Source: an uncultured Sutterella sp.
Lineage (GTDB): Bacteria > Pseudomonadota > Gammaproteobacteria > Burkholderiales > Burkholderiaceae_F
Reading direction: 5' to 3'
NCBI GenBank assembly: GCA_905202595.1
Contig: CAJKSP010000053.1
Location: 1-13,342 of the forward strand
DNA: 13,342 bases
Every line of letters begins with the position of its first letter. The first letter of the stretch is position 1. Positions 1 to 7,279 of this stretch are shown here, piece after piece. The notes beneath the pieces are model-generated. The model was given only the letters and a program-made list of their open reading frames with translations, was not told the origin of the DNA and ran no database searches. The position numbers and the translations under genes are program-made.

Positions 1-53
1 CGGTGGGTGGTGTGGAAGGGGCTGAGGACCAAAAGTCCTCACCCCTATCCGAT
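1..53 (+). mobile_element. 3' end of a group II intron (copy A, partial)
   Basis: The first 53 bases match the end of the intron at 8845-9775: positions 1-50 agree with 9723-9772 except at positions 22 and 26, and the match continues through the AT at 52-53 (one further difference at 51). The segment holds the 3' strand of domain V and the whole of domain VI, a hairpin with stem TGAGGAC/GTCCTCA and loop CAAAA. A47 is the candidate bulged branch-point adenosine. It lies 6 nt before the inferred 3' splice site at 53, the usual spacing, and the intron would end in AT, fitting the AY rule. Similarity to the other copy stops right after position 53. The rest of this intron lies outside the window, so I cannot say whether it encodes an intact reverse transcriptase. 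Confidence 0.85.
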
Positions 54-85
54 TTGACAGCTTCTTTTCAGGCGCCAAAAGCGAA

Positions 86-111
86 GAAAGCCGCTCTTGC
101 GAGCGGCTTTC
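86..111 (-). terminator. Rho-independent terminator of the aldo/keto reductase gene
   Basis: Perfect 11-bp inverted repeat GAAAGCCGCTC/GAGCGGCTTTC with a 4-nt loop, 62 nt beyond the stop codon of the minus-strand reductase. On the minus strand it is followed by the T-rich stretch TTCTTCGCTTTT. It could also act weakly on plus-strand transcripts leaving the intron. Confidence 0.75.
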
Positions 112-173
112 TCTGTGCTGGCTTTAAAGTCGGCGTCTGAAGCGGTCTGCGGCGGTGCGCCGCGTCATGCCGC

Positions 174-1028
174 TCAGAATGTCACCGTATCGGGGTGCAG
201 GCCCGAGAAAGCCGTGAGCGGCATGCTGTCAAGCTCATTCATGTCGTCGGCGGTCAGCTCGAACCCGAAGACGGAGAGATTTTCCCGCTGATGCTGCAGC
301 TCCGTTGCCTTCGGAATTGGGGCTACGCCGTGCTGCAGCGACCAGCGCAGGCAAACCTGCGCGGGAGAGACGCCATGCGCGTGAGCAATCGCCATGACGG
401 TCGGATGGCGCGTGAGCGCGCCGCGCCCAAGCGGACTCCAGCCCTGCACGGCGATGCCGCGGTCGGCGCAGAAGCGCAGCGTCGCCTGCTGGCAGTAGCC
501 CGGGTGGCACTCCAGCTGATTGACCATCGGCGCCACTTTGGCGCGGGCAAGAAGCGGCACGAGATGATGCGGCAGAAAGTTCGCGACGCCAATGGCGCGC
601 ACGCGTCCGTTCTTGTAGAGCTCTTCGAGTGCACGCCACGTGCCCGCATTCTGCGCCTGCCAGACCATGGGCTCGCCCTGCGCGGCCGGCCAATGGATGA
701 TGAGGAGGTCGAGGTAGTCGAAGCCGAGCTGGCTGCAGATCTCCTCGAAGGCTTCCTTGGCGCTTTCATAGGAGCGGTGCGACGCCCAGATCTTGCTCGA
801 GATGAAGAATTCTGAGCGCGGAATGCCCGATTCGCGGATGGCCTGGCCCATGAGCTCGGAGTTGTTGTAGATCTGCGAGGTGTCGAAGTGCCGATAGCCG
901 ATCTGAATCGCTGTCTGGATCGTGCTCTTGAACTGTTCGTTGAGAGGAATCTGCCAGGTGCCGAAGCCGATGGTCGGCATCCGAACGCCGTTGGCGAGCT
1001 CGACGGCCTGAGAAAGCGCAGGAGTCAT
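174..1028 (-). CDS. Aldo/keto reductase, 2,5-diketo-D-gluconate reductase-like
   Basis: This 284-residue protein is a full-length aldo/keto reductase, a cytosolic NADPH-dependent enzyme on a TIM barrel that reduces aldehydes or ketones to alcohols. The catalytic tetrad is complete: Asp49 and Tyr54 (in HFDTSQIYNN), Lys79 (SSKIW) and His112 (IIHWP). Further family landmarks are GFGTWQIP near the N-terminus, the VNQLECHP strand, the QGWSPLGRG strand and the cofactor-site segment IPKATELQHQRENL near residue 240. Length and motifs fit the DkgA/DkgB (YafB) branch, but the substrate cannot be read from sequence. The ATG at 1028 is the first sensible start and gives the usual N-terminus before the conserved NGVRMPTIGFGTW; no strong Shine-Dalgarno sequence precedes it. 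The gene is monocistronic, divergent from the gene at 1330, and ends before the terminator at 86-111. Confidence 0.93.
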   Translation of the reverse strand: MTPALSQAVELANGVRMPTIGFGTWQIPLNEQFKSTIQTAIQIGYRHFDTSQIYNNSELMGQAIRESGIPRSEFFISSKIWASHRSYESAKEAFEEICSQLGFDYLDLLIIHWPAAQGEPMVWQAQNAGTWRALEELYKNGRVRAIGVANFLPHHLVPLLARAKVAPMVNQLECHPGYCQQATLRFCADRGIAVQGWSPLGRGALTRHPTVMAIAHAHGVSPAQVCLRWSLQHGVAPIPKATELQHQRENLSVFGFELTADDMNELDSMPLTAFSGLHPDTVTF

Positions 1029-1329
1029 AGGAAAAGCAACGAATTGAAAGATTTCTGCCGCAGCGCAGAGGCGCAGCCCGCATGAGCAGGAGCGGCGCCG
1101 GCGCAGAGCCGCTGAGCGGCCGAATATGTCCAGCGAGCCATCATACGCAAAATTTGCCCAAGAATTTTTGATGAGAATCTAAAAAGCAGGGGGCTTCTGA
1201 GGCTTAACCCGCATATTCCGGCACGGCGCATCGGCAGAGAAAGCGGACAGCCGGAATGCGTCGAACCGCCTGCAGCGCCTACAATACAGAGCTTTGAGTT
1301 GCGGCTTCAGAAAGGATTGCATCAAAGTC
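1029..1329. other. Divergent intergenic region, 301 bp
   Basis: No gene is supported here. An AT-rich patch at about 1143-1190 stands out against the GC-rich surroundings and is the likeliest place for promoters. TACAAT at 1280-1285 matches the -10 consensus at five of six positions and would start transcription about 40 nt before the ATG at 1330, but no convincing -35 box lies 16-18 nt upstream. No stable terminator or riboswitch fold was found by eye. Confidence 0.4.
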
Positions 1330-2688
1330 ATGGACAGCGAACTTCTTACGGTGCTTCTTTTAGCAGCGTGCGCGGTGGGCTTCGGCATCGGCGCGCTGTG
1401 GCAGATCGTTCGGCGCAAGCCCCAGGCGGCTCGAAAGCTCGAGCGGCGCATCGATCGCGTGAGCATGCGGCGTCCTGCCGGTGAGCCTCAGCGCGAAGCC
1501 GCGCATGCCTCGCAGTCTGAGAAGACCGAGCGCGCGGGCGTGCGCCGGCCGACGACGCTGGCCATCACGCCGGTTTCCGGCGACCTGACGGCGGCGGAAG
1601 TATTTGTGAGCCGAGCGCTCGAGATCAACGAGCCCTACTACCGCGATCTGCATGCAGATCCGGGGCAGGTTCTCGGCATTCAGTGCCTGTTCGACCATGC
1701 AACGAGTCTGGCATGGGAGCCGGGCTGTGAGTATTCGCGCCGCATCTACGAGGTGGCGTTTTCTCCGGTGATTGACGAAGCGCTTTCGGCGGGCTTCAAT
1801 CCCCGCGCCAATGCAACGGCAAGCGACCTGCAGATCATGGCTATCGATGAAAGCGGCCGAGAGCTCGGCGAGCCGATGGCGACGCCCGACTACAGCTGGG
1901 GCGCTCCCGCCCGCGTCTACAAGCTTTGGACGCTGCTCAATCCGGCCGAGCACGAGCACGCGCTGGCTGCGGAGCTGCGCGCTGAAATGGAAGCGATCGA
2001 CCGGCTGCTGCCGCGCGTGAAGCTCTTCGTGACGGCTCTCGACGGACTCTCCTGGCAGCAGGAATTCGAGGCTCTTCGCGATCTCTCAAACGACGCCATG
2101 CGTCTCGGCCTTGAAGAGGGCCGCGCACAGGCCCGTACGGCGCGAGCTGACGAGCTTGCCGCCACGATGCGGGCGCACAACCGCTCGATCGACGAGAAGC
2201 TCGCCGGGTTCCTCTCGAGCATGAAGACGCCGGCGGACGCGCATGAAATGCTCAGGGCCGCCGTGCCCCTCATGACGGAGCGCGAGCTTTCCGTGCTCGT
2301 GCTGCGCGCCATTGCGCTCATCCGTGTCATCGCGAGCGATGACTACGTGCACGGCATGCGCTGCTCGTCCAAGATCGCGCAGAACGTCGAGGACTTTCCA
2401 AACGTGCATCCGCTCATGGACGCTGCGCGCCGCATTGCGCTTGATGCTGCAGCGACAAAGGCACGCACGCTGCGTCCCGAGGAACTTGAGCGCCTCGGCG
2501 ACATTCGCCGCGAGGCCGACCGTCTTGCTCAGGCGCACGATGATGTCGTGGCGCAGCTCAAGCAGGACGTCATCCGCCTGCAGGGGCTGATCGACTCCCA
2601 TCTCATCGTGCAGAGCCTGCCGCGCCGTCATGCCGTGCGGCTTAATGAAGAGGGCCGCGTCGAAGCGCTCCTTGTGCTCGAGCACTGA
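1330..2688 (+). CDS. Membrane-anchored coiled-coil protein of unknown function
   Basis: I do not recognise this 452-residue protein. Residues about 5-27 form one hydrophobic helix (ELLTVLLLAACAVGFGIGAL and on) followed at once by RRK and a long basic, proline- and alanine-rich linker to about residue 90. The acidic N-terminus and the positive charge after the helix suggest N-out/C-in insertion with a large cytoplasmic part, like ZipA or RmuC, though I see no motif of either family. The soluble part has a mixed region (about 95-240) followed by long, highly charged, probably coiled-coil helices; the clearest is near the C-terminus, from RPEELERLGDIRREADRL to the VIRLQGLIDSHL segment. The ORF extends to a TTG at 1294, but the ATG at 1330 is preferred because it directly precedes the membrane helix; AAAGGA at 1311-1316 is a rather distant ribosome binding site. 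The WYL regulator follows 105 bp downstream in the same direction with no terminator between, so the two are probably co-transcribed. Confidence 0.8.
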   Translation: MDSELLTVLLLAACAVGFGIGALWQIVRRKPQAARKLERRIDRVSMRRPAGEPQREAAHASQSEKTERAGVRRPTTLAITPVSGDLTAAEVFVSRALEINEPYYRDLHADPGQVLGIQCLFDHATSLAWEPGCEYSRRIYEVAFSPVIDEALSAGFNPRANATASDLQIMAIDESGRELGEPMATPDYSWGAPARVYKLWTLLNPAEHEHALAAELRAEMEAIDRLLPRVKLFVTALDGLSWQQEFEALRDLSNDAMRLGLEEGRAQARTARADELAATMRAHNRSIDEKLAGFLSSMKTPADAHEMLRAAVPLMTERELSVLVLRAIALIRVIASDDYVHGMRCSSKIAQNVEDFPNVHPLMDAARRIALDAAATKARTLRPEELERLGDIRREADRLAQAHDDVVAQLKQDVIRLQGLIDSHLIVQSLPRRHAVRLNEEGRVEALLVLEH

Positions 2689-2780
2689 GTGCCGCCGTGA
2701 CGACTTCGGCGTGCTGAAGGCCAGGCGGGCTGCGTCTGCGAGCCAGGTCCGTTCGGGCTTTCCTCAGCGCCACAGTAAAA

Positions 2781-2785
2781 GAGGA
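2781..2785 (+). promoter_or_regulatory. Ribosome binding site of the WYL regulator
   Basis: GAGGA lies 8 nt before the ATG at 2794. It supports that start, which also gives an N-terminus leading straight into the DNA-binding region. Confidence 0.7.
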
Positions 2786-2793
2786 ACAGCTCC

Positions 2794-3810
2794 ATGCCGC
2801 GAAGCTGCAGCGCGCCGAGCGAGGCGCTCATCATCATTGCCATTCTGAAGCGCATTCCGAGGAACCGCTTCATCACCACGGGCGAGCTCGGCGCCAGCCT
2901 TAAAGAGGCCGGAATAGACCTCGAGCCCCGCCGCCTGCAGCGCTTGATGCAGAGCATTGTGTCCGAGGAGTCGCTTCACATTGAATGCGACCGGCGCGCA
3001 AAGCCTTACGGCTATCGGCAGCGCATTCCGCAGAGCGATCTCGCGGAGACCAATCTCCGGCCGCCGGAGTGCCTGCTGCTGCGGCTCGCCGAGGAGCATC
3101 TGCGCTATCAGTTGCCCGCACAGCTCATGAAGTCCATGCTGCCGCTCTTTGATGCGGCGCGCGTGTCCCTCAATGAAGAGGGGGCGTCGTCGCGCGCTTC
3201 CTCCTGGCTGAAGAAGGTGGCCTTCGTATCCGGCACGGTTCCGATGCAGCCTCCGAAGATCAAGGAGCGCATCTTCATGGCGGTGAGCGAGGCGCTCTAT
3301 CGCGAATCCAAGCTGCGGATTGTCTACTGCAACGCTGTGGATGAGCGCCGCAAGGCCGTGATCTCGCCGCTCGGCCTTGTGCAGCAGGAGCAGCGTCTTT
3401 ATCTGGTCTGCCGCTTTGACGGCTACGACAACGTGCGCCACCTGGCGCTGCACCGCATTGAGAGCGCAGAGGTGCTCGAGTTTTCTGCTGATCGTCCCAA
3501 GGACTTTTCGCTTGACAAGTACATCGCCGAGCGGCACTTCAACTTCAGCAGCGGCCGCAAGATCCGTTTCGTCCTTGAGTTTCTCAATTCGAGCACGGCC
3601 AAGAATCTGACGGAGACGCCCTTCAACAGCACGCAGCGCCTTGAGCGCCTGCCGGACGGCGCCTGGCGTTTGACAGCGGTGATGGACGATACCGTGCTTC
3701 TCGACGGCTGGGTGGCCGCTTGGAAGGAGCGCGCCGGCATCAGGCGCGCTGAAAAGCTGCCCGTGCTGTCGCCGGAAGGCAAGGCGGCGGGCGTCAGGCC
3801 TGCCGACTGA
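2794..3810 (+). CDS. WYL-domain transcriptional regulator
   Basis: A 338-residue cytosolic protein with the layout of WYL regulators: an N-terminal helix-turn-helix region (about residues 8-80, including TTGELGASLKEAG and PRRLQRLMQSI), a helical linker, a WYL domain (about 158-230) and a C-terminal WCX extension (about 255-325). In the WYL domain, SKLRIVYCNAVDERRKAVI, SPLGLV and RLYLVCRFDG match the conserved strands; the signature tripeptide reads LYL here. The segment VRHLALHRIESAEVLE is the typical arginine-containing end of the domain. WYL domains bind small ligands or nucleic acid and control stress, phage-defence and metabolic genes. No effector can be inferred. It probably shares a transcript with the membrane protein gene upstream and may control it. 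A terminator follows at 3839-3882. Confidence 0.88.
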   Translation: MPRSCSAPSEALIIIAILKRIPRNRFITTGELGASLKEAGIDLEPRRLQRLMQSIVSEESLHIECDRRAKPYGYRQRIPQSDLAETNLRPPECLLLRLAEEHLRYQLPAQLMKSMLPLFDAARVSLNEEGASSRASSWLKKVAFVSGTVPMQPPKIKERIFMAVSEALYRESKLRIVYCNAVDERRKAVISPLGLVQQEQRLYLVCRFDGYDNVRHLALHRIESAEVLEFSADRPKDFSLDKYIAERHFNFSSGRKIRFVLEFLNSSTAKNLTETPFNSTQRLERLPDGAWRLTAVMDDTVLLDGWVAAWKERAGIRRAEKLPVLSPEGKAAGVRPAD

Positions 3811-3838
3811 AAAGCGCCTCAAGATCGACACGCCGATG

Positions 3839-3882
3839 AAAAAGCCCGGTGCAGCGTGTTGAAGCGCTGAACCGGGCTTTTG
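3839..3882. terminator. Terminator after the WYL regulator
   Basis: Inverted repeat AAAGCCCGGT/ACCGGGCTTT (3841-3850 with 3871-3880), loop of about 20 nt, flanked by A residues on the left and T on the right. The symmetry suits either strand. It lies 30 nt past the WYL gene stop and also backs up termination of the convergent amidohydrolase gene. Confidence 0.75.
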
Positions 3883-3895
3883 CTTGACGGCATGA

Positions 3896-3919
3896 AGCCG
3901 CTCCTTTCGAAGGAGCGGC
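3896..3919 (-). terminator. Hairpin after the amidohydrolase gene
   Basis: GC-rich inverted repeat GCCGCTCCTT/AAGGAGCGGC with a short loop, 11 bp beyond the amidohydrolase stop codon. No clear U-tract follows directly on the minus strand, so it may act together with the neighbouring hairpin at 3839-3882 or as an RNA-stabilising 3' structure. Confidence 0.5.
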
Positions 3920-3929
3920 CTGCCGCGCG

Positions 3930-5543
3930 TCAGGCGCGCTCGTAGACGAAGCGGCCGTCGACCATTGTCGCCATCACCTTGGTGCGGCGGAGCTCTTCCT
4001 TAGGCATCTCGAAGATGTTGTCCGACAGCACGACGAGGTCGGCGTAGTAGCCCGGCAGTAGCCGGCCCTTGCGGTCTTCCTCGAAGGAGCAGTAGGCGCT
4101 TTCCGTCGTATAGGCATCGACGGCATCGTAGATGTCGAGGCACTCTTCAGGGTGGAATCCTCCTAGGGGCTCGCCCGTGAGGCGGCAGCGCGTCATGGCG
4201 CAGTAGATGTTGTCGATCGGGTTCATATCCTCGATCGGACTGTCGGTGCCGAAGCTCATATGGAGTCCGAGCTTCTTCATAGTGCCGAAAGCGTACGAGG
4301 TGCCGGCAAGCTCAGCGCCGACGCGATCCTCAACGATCTTGGTGTCGTAGTGCAGGAAGATCGGCTGCACGTAGCAGAGGATGTTGTTCTTCACGAAGCG
4401 CTCGACAAGCGGGCGGTCTGTGATTTGGATATGAATAATGCCGAGGCGGTTCGGGTTCTCGCCGTTCGTGCAGAGGCTGTCGTACTCGTTGAGCACTTCT
4501 TCGATTGCCGCGTCGCCGATGGCATGAATGGCAACGCTGCAGCGGTGCTCCACAGCCATGCTGCAGAGTGCATGAAGCTGCTCGGGCGTGAGCGTCGGAA
4601 TGCCGCGCGTTGTCGGATCGTCGTGATAGGGCTGGCGCATCCAGGCTGTGCGGGCGCCGAGAGAGCCGTCGACGAAGAGCTTGAGGGGGCCGAAGCGGTT
4701 GAAGGACGTGCCGGTGCCCGTAATGTGGCCTTCAGAGAGAAAGGCGGCATATTCAGAGGGCGTGGCGAAGTAGGACTGGTGGCAGACGCGAGTGATGGGA
4801 TGGTCCGCCATGACGCGGTTGTAGGCCTCCAGGACCGTGCGCCAGGAGCCTTCGCGAAGGTCGCAGGTCTGCACGGAGGTGACGCCGGTTTCGGCGGCGT
4901 GGCGCATGCCGGTGCGGATGAGTTCGGCAGTCTCCTCCACGCTGCGGTTGCGGAAGAGATTCACGAGCGGGGCGCGGGCATTCTCAGCGAAGATGCCGTT
5001 CAGATGGCCTGCCTCGTCGCGGCCGATCGAACCGCCTTCAGGCGCGACGGCGCTGTCGTCAAGGCCGGCGCGGGCCAGAGCGGCTGAGTTGGCTACGAGC
5101 ATGTGGCCGCAGGCGCGCTCGAAGATGAGCGGGTATTCCGTGGAGATGTCGTCCAGGTCTGCGCGCGTGAGGAGGCGGTGCTCGTCCGTGAAGTAGTCCT
5201 GGTTCCAGCCCATGCCGTGCAGCACGGTGCCAGGCGCGGGACGGCGCTCTTCGATGTAGCGGCGCGCGATCTCCTTCACTTCTCGGATCGAAGAGACGTT
5301 GTGCAGGCGGATGTCCGAGAGTGCGATGCCGGTGTTGAAGAGGTGCTGGTGCGAGTCGTTGAAGCCGGGGACGATCGTACGGCCCTGGGCGTCGTAGATT
5401 TGAGCGTCGGCAGGAGCTTGAGCAGCGATAGCATCGTTCGTGCCGACCGCTTTGACGAGGCCGTCCTCAATGAGGAGCGACTGCTCGAAGCGGCCGCGGC
5501 TGATGTAGATGTTGGCGTTGCGGATGACGAGAGCGTTGGTCAT
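3930..5543 (-). CDS. YtcJ-like metal-dependent amidohydrolase (Amidohydro_3 family)
   Basis: A 537-residue amidohydrolase-superfamily enzyme, full length for the YtcJ/AepA-like group, with no signal peptide and so probably cytosolic. Family features in order: the small beta-sandwich start with VIRNANIYI and IVPGFNDSHQHL, which carries the metal-binding His65-x-His67; LHGMGWNQ; KLFVDGSLGARTAWM with Lys288; AIHAIGDAAIEEVL with His340; IIHIQIT with His371; and FGTDSPIEDMNP with Asp434. The C-terminus returns to the sandwich domain (KGRLLPGYYADLVVLS and TMVDGRFVYE). Enzymes of this group hydrolyse amide or related C-N bonds, and most have no known substrate. It lies 159 bp downstream of the permease on the same strand with no U-tract terminator between, so it is probably read from the same lysine-controlled transcript. 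If so, an imported lysine derivative or small amide is a reasonable substrate guess, but only a guess. The ribosome binding site is weak (GAAAG upstream of the ATG). Confidence 0.9.
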   Translation of the reverse strand: MTNALVIRNANIYISRGRFEQSLLIEDGLVKAVGTNDAIAAQAPADAQIYDAQGRTIVPGFNDSHQHLFNTGIALSDIRLHNVSSIREVKEIARRYIEERRPAPGTVLHGMGWNQDYFTDEHRLLTRADLDDISTEYPLIFERACGHMLVANSAALARAGLDDSAVAPEGGSIGRDEAGHLNGIFAENARAPLVNLFRNRSVEETAELIRTGMRHAAETGVTSVQTCDLREGSWRTVLEAYNRVMADHPITRVCHQSYFATPSEYAAFLSEGHITGTGTSFNRFGPLKLFVDGSLGARTAWMRQPYHDDPTTRGIPTLTPEQLHALCSMAVEHRCSVAIHAIGDAAIEEVLNEYDSLCTNGENPNRLGIIHIQITDRPLVERFVKNNILCYVQPIFLHYDTKIVEDRVGAELAGTSYAFGTMKKLGLHMSFGTDSPIEDMNPIDNIYCAMTRCRLTGEPLGGFHPEECLDIYDAVDAYTTESAYCSFEEDRKGRLLPGYYADLVVLSDNIFEMPKEELRRTKVMATMVDGRFVYERA

Positions 5544-5646
5544 ATCAGAATCTTTCAGTGCGTTGGATGAGCGCGCAGCGCGCTCGCAGGCGGGAAGGAA
5601 TCGCGTCGCCCGGGGCGCTGCGCGGCTTCGGAATGAATTCGTCAGC

Positions 5647-5682
5647 GCTTCGGAGCCGAAGCTGTAGGCTGGGCTCCGAAGC
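5647..5682 (-). repeat. Inverted repeat between permease and amidohydrolase genes
   Basis: Perfect 10-bp arms GCTTCGGAGC/GCTCCGAAGC with a 16-nt loop, 21 bp beyond the permease stop codon. No U-run follows on either strand, so it does not look like an intrinsic terminator. A 3' RNA-stabilising or processing hairpin inside a two-gene transcript fits better. Confidence 0.5.
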
Positions 5683-5702
5683 TCGAATGGACGGCTGGCG
5701 CT

Positions 5703-7112
5703 TTAAGCATCAAGGTCCGTCTTGCCTGCTGCGCGGCGCTCTGCTTCAAGCGCTTCATGCTGCTTCTTGAAGAAGAGCTCGTAGAGCGCGAGTCCGACGA
5801 GCGGAACGATGAGGCCGAGGGCGGCGGTGACCGGATCCTGATAAATCGTGTTCACAACAAGGCAGAGCATGAAGGCGAGCACGAGATAGATCGTCCACGG
5901 ATAGAACCAGACTTTGTAGGGACGCTCGAGTGTCGGGTACTTCTTGCGCAGCACGATCACCGAGAGGAAGGTGAGGCCGTGGAAGATGATGCCGCAGATG
6001 GCTACGAGGCTCGTCAGCTCAGAGAGCGTGCGCGAGCACACGAGGATCGCGGCCATGACGCCGGAGGCGATCTGAGCGTTCATCGGCGTGTGATAGACAG
6101 GATGCACCTTGCCGAGTGCAGGGAAGAGCGCGCCGTCGCGAGCCATGGCGAAGTACATGCGCGGGAAGACCATGATGCAGCCGTTGAGCGAATTGAAGAT
6201 TGCAAGCATCATCGCCGTGCCGACGATCACCATGCCGGCCGTGCCGAAGAGCGACTGCGCAGCGGCTGTGCCAAGGTAGTAGTTGCCGCTCGTCACCATC
6301 TGCATGATGGTGTCGTAGGGAAGCACGCGGTAGACCGCGTAGTTGAAGAGCACGTAGAGGACGGCCACGCCGATGATCGAGCCGATGAGCGCAAGCGGAA
6401 TGTTGCGCTTCGGATTCTTGATTTCCTCAGCGATGCAGTTGAGGTTCGTCCAGCCTTCATAAGCCCAGAGCGTGGCGAGCACGGCGAAGGCAATCATCGA
6501 GAGGATCGTTGATGCGGACGGCATTTCGCTCGGGAAATGCATGAGATCGGGATGCTCGTCGCCCATGATGAGGCCGCAGACGAGGATGAGGAGAATCGGC
6601 AGCATCTTGAGCACCATGAAGACGTTCTGCATGAAGCTGCCGAATTTGATGCCGCGGATGTTGATGGCGGAAAGAACGAAGATGGCGGCGAGCGCAACCG
6701 CTTTCTGCATGAGCGGGCTCAGGGGCGTCATGGATGAGATGGCGGCCGCGAAGGCGACGGCGAGCGCTGCGATCGAGCCTGAGCTCGAGAGGAAGAAGTT
6801 CGTGAAGCCGCACATGAAGGCGACGCGCTGTCCGTAGGCTTCGCGCAGGTACACGTAGTAGCCGCCTGCCTTGGGCATCATCGCGCCAAGCTCGGCAAAG
6901 CAGATGCCGGAGAGCAGCGTAATGAGGCCGCCGATGGCCCAGACGAGCAGTGCGAGTCCAAGACTCATGCCGGCGCGCTGCAGCACGATGGCGCCGATGT
7001 AGAAAATGCCCGAGCCGATCATGATGCCGGCCAGGACGGAAATGCCGCCGAAAAGGCCGACTTCGCGCTTGAGCGCAGGGCCTTGGCTGGAGGCTGGAGT
7101 GGTATTCGCCAT
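5703..7112 (-). CDS. APC-superfamily amino acid permease, probably for lysine
   Basis: A 469-residue inner-membrane transporter with about 12 hydrophobic helices, of the amino acid-polyamine-organocation superfamily and closest in style to the LAT/SteT-like exchangers. The helix-1 signature GSGIF (residues 33-37) breaks the helix to bind the substrate backbone. The family segment CFAELGAMMPKAGGYYVYLR (from residue 71) and TLWAYEGWTNLNCIAEEIKNP-like helix 6 region are also present. The C-terminal tail is charged and cytoplasmic. Sequence alone does not fix the substrate. The lysine riboswitch in the leader (7280-7452) argues for lysine or another basic amino acid, since riboswitch-controlled transporters usually carry the sensed ligand. 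AGGAG at 7122-7126 with 9-nt spacing supports the ATG at 7112. The amidohydrolase gene follows on the same strand, and the LysR gene is divergent. The exact APC subfamily is less certain than the superfamily. Confidence 0.92.
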   Translation of the reverse strand: MANTTPASSQGPALKREVGLFGGISVLAGIMIGSGIFYIGAIVLQRAGMSLGLALLVWAIGGLITLLSGICFAELGAMMPKAGGYYVYLREAYGQRVAFMCGFTNFFLSSSGSIAALAVAFAAAISSMTPLSPLMQKAVALAAIFVLSAINIRGIKFGSFMQNVFMVLKMLPILLILVCGLIMGDEHPDLMHFPSEMPSASTILSMIAFAVLATLWAYEGWTNLNCIAEEIKNPKRNIPLALIGSIIGVAVLYVLFNYAVYRVLPYDTIMQMVTSGNYYLGTAAAQSLFGTAGMVIVGTAMMLAIFNSLNGCIMVFPRMYFAMARDGALFPALGKVHPVYHTPMNAQIASGVMAAILVCSRTLSELTSLVAICGIIFHGLTFLSVIVLRKKYPTLERPYKVWFYPWTIYLVLAFMLCLVVNTIYQDPVTAALGLIVPLVGLALYELFFKKQHEALEAERRAAGKTDLDA

Positions 7113-7121
7113 GAGGAAATG

Positions 7122-7126
7122 CTCCT
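7122..7126 (-). promoter_or_regulatory. Ribosome binding site of the permease
   Basis: On the minus strand AGGAG precedes the permease ATG by 9 nt. It lies about 30 nt downstream of the attenuator U-tract, so it is exposed only on transcripts that read through. Confidence 0.75.
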
Positions 7127-7156
7127 AGAGGGGAATTTTTTGTCGTTCTTAAAGTC

Positions 7157-7187
7157 AAAAAAAAAGTTGCATCTATCGATGCAACTT
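7157..7187 (-). terminator. Leader terminator (attenuator) of the permease gene
   Basis: A perfect 10-bp inverted repeat AAGTTGCATC/GATGCAACTT with a 4-nt loop (7164-7187). On the minus strand it runs into nine consecutive T residues, two of them in the stem. It is a textbook intrinsic terminator, but it sits inside the 5' leader of the permease gene, about 45 nt before its start codon and 92 nt after the riboswitch aptamer. The arrangement is that of a riboswitch expression platform acting by premature termination. Confidence 0.88.
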
Positions 7188-7279
7188 CTGAAACGACAAT
7201 CCCGGCAATCCGACCTTCCCGCGCCCTGTGGCCGAAAAGGCTGTCGGACGCTGGAGGTGTGTTCATGCGAGTTACCACC

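Noticed and set aside
195..815. 206-codon plus-strand open frame opposite the aldo/keto reductase
   Set aside because: Antisense shadow; the minus strand has the complete catalytic tetrad.
1294..1329. TTG at 1294 as the start of the coiled-coil membrane protein
   Set aside because: It would add 12 residues ahead of the membrane anchor and lies almost on top of the possible transcription start; the ATG at 1330 is simpler.
2764..3831. 355-codon minus-strand open frame opposite the WYL regulator
   Set aside because: The plus-strand frame has a ribosome binding site and clear WYL-domain motifs. The antisense frame has no recognisable domain and reads through both flanks.
4260..5087. 275-codon plus-strand open frame within the amidohydrolase gene
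   Set aside because: Antisense shadow of a well-supported enzyme, with low-complexity Val/Ala/Glu/Gly-rich translation and no start signal.
5757..6512. 251-codon plus-strand open frame opposite the permease
   Set aside because: Extremely His/Asp/Glu/Arg-rich translation, the mirror image of hydrophobic transmembrane codons.
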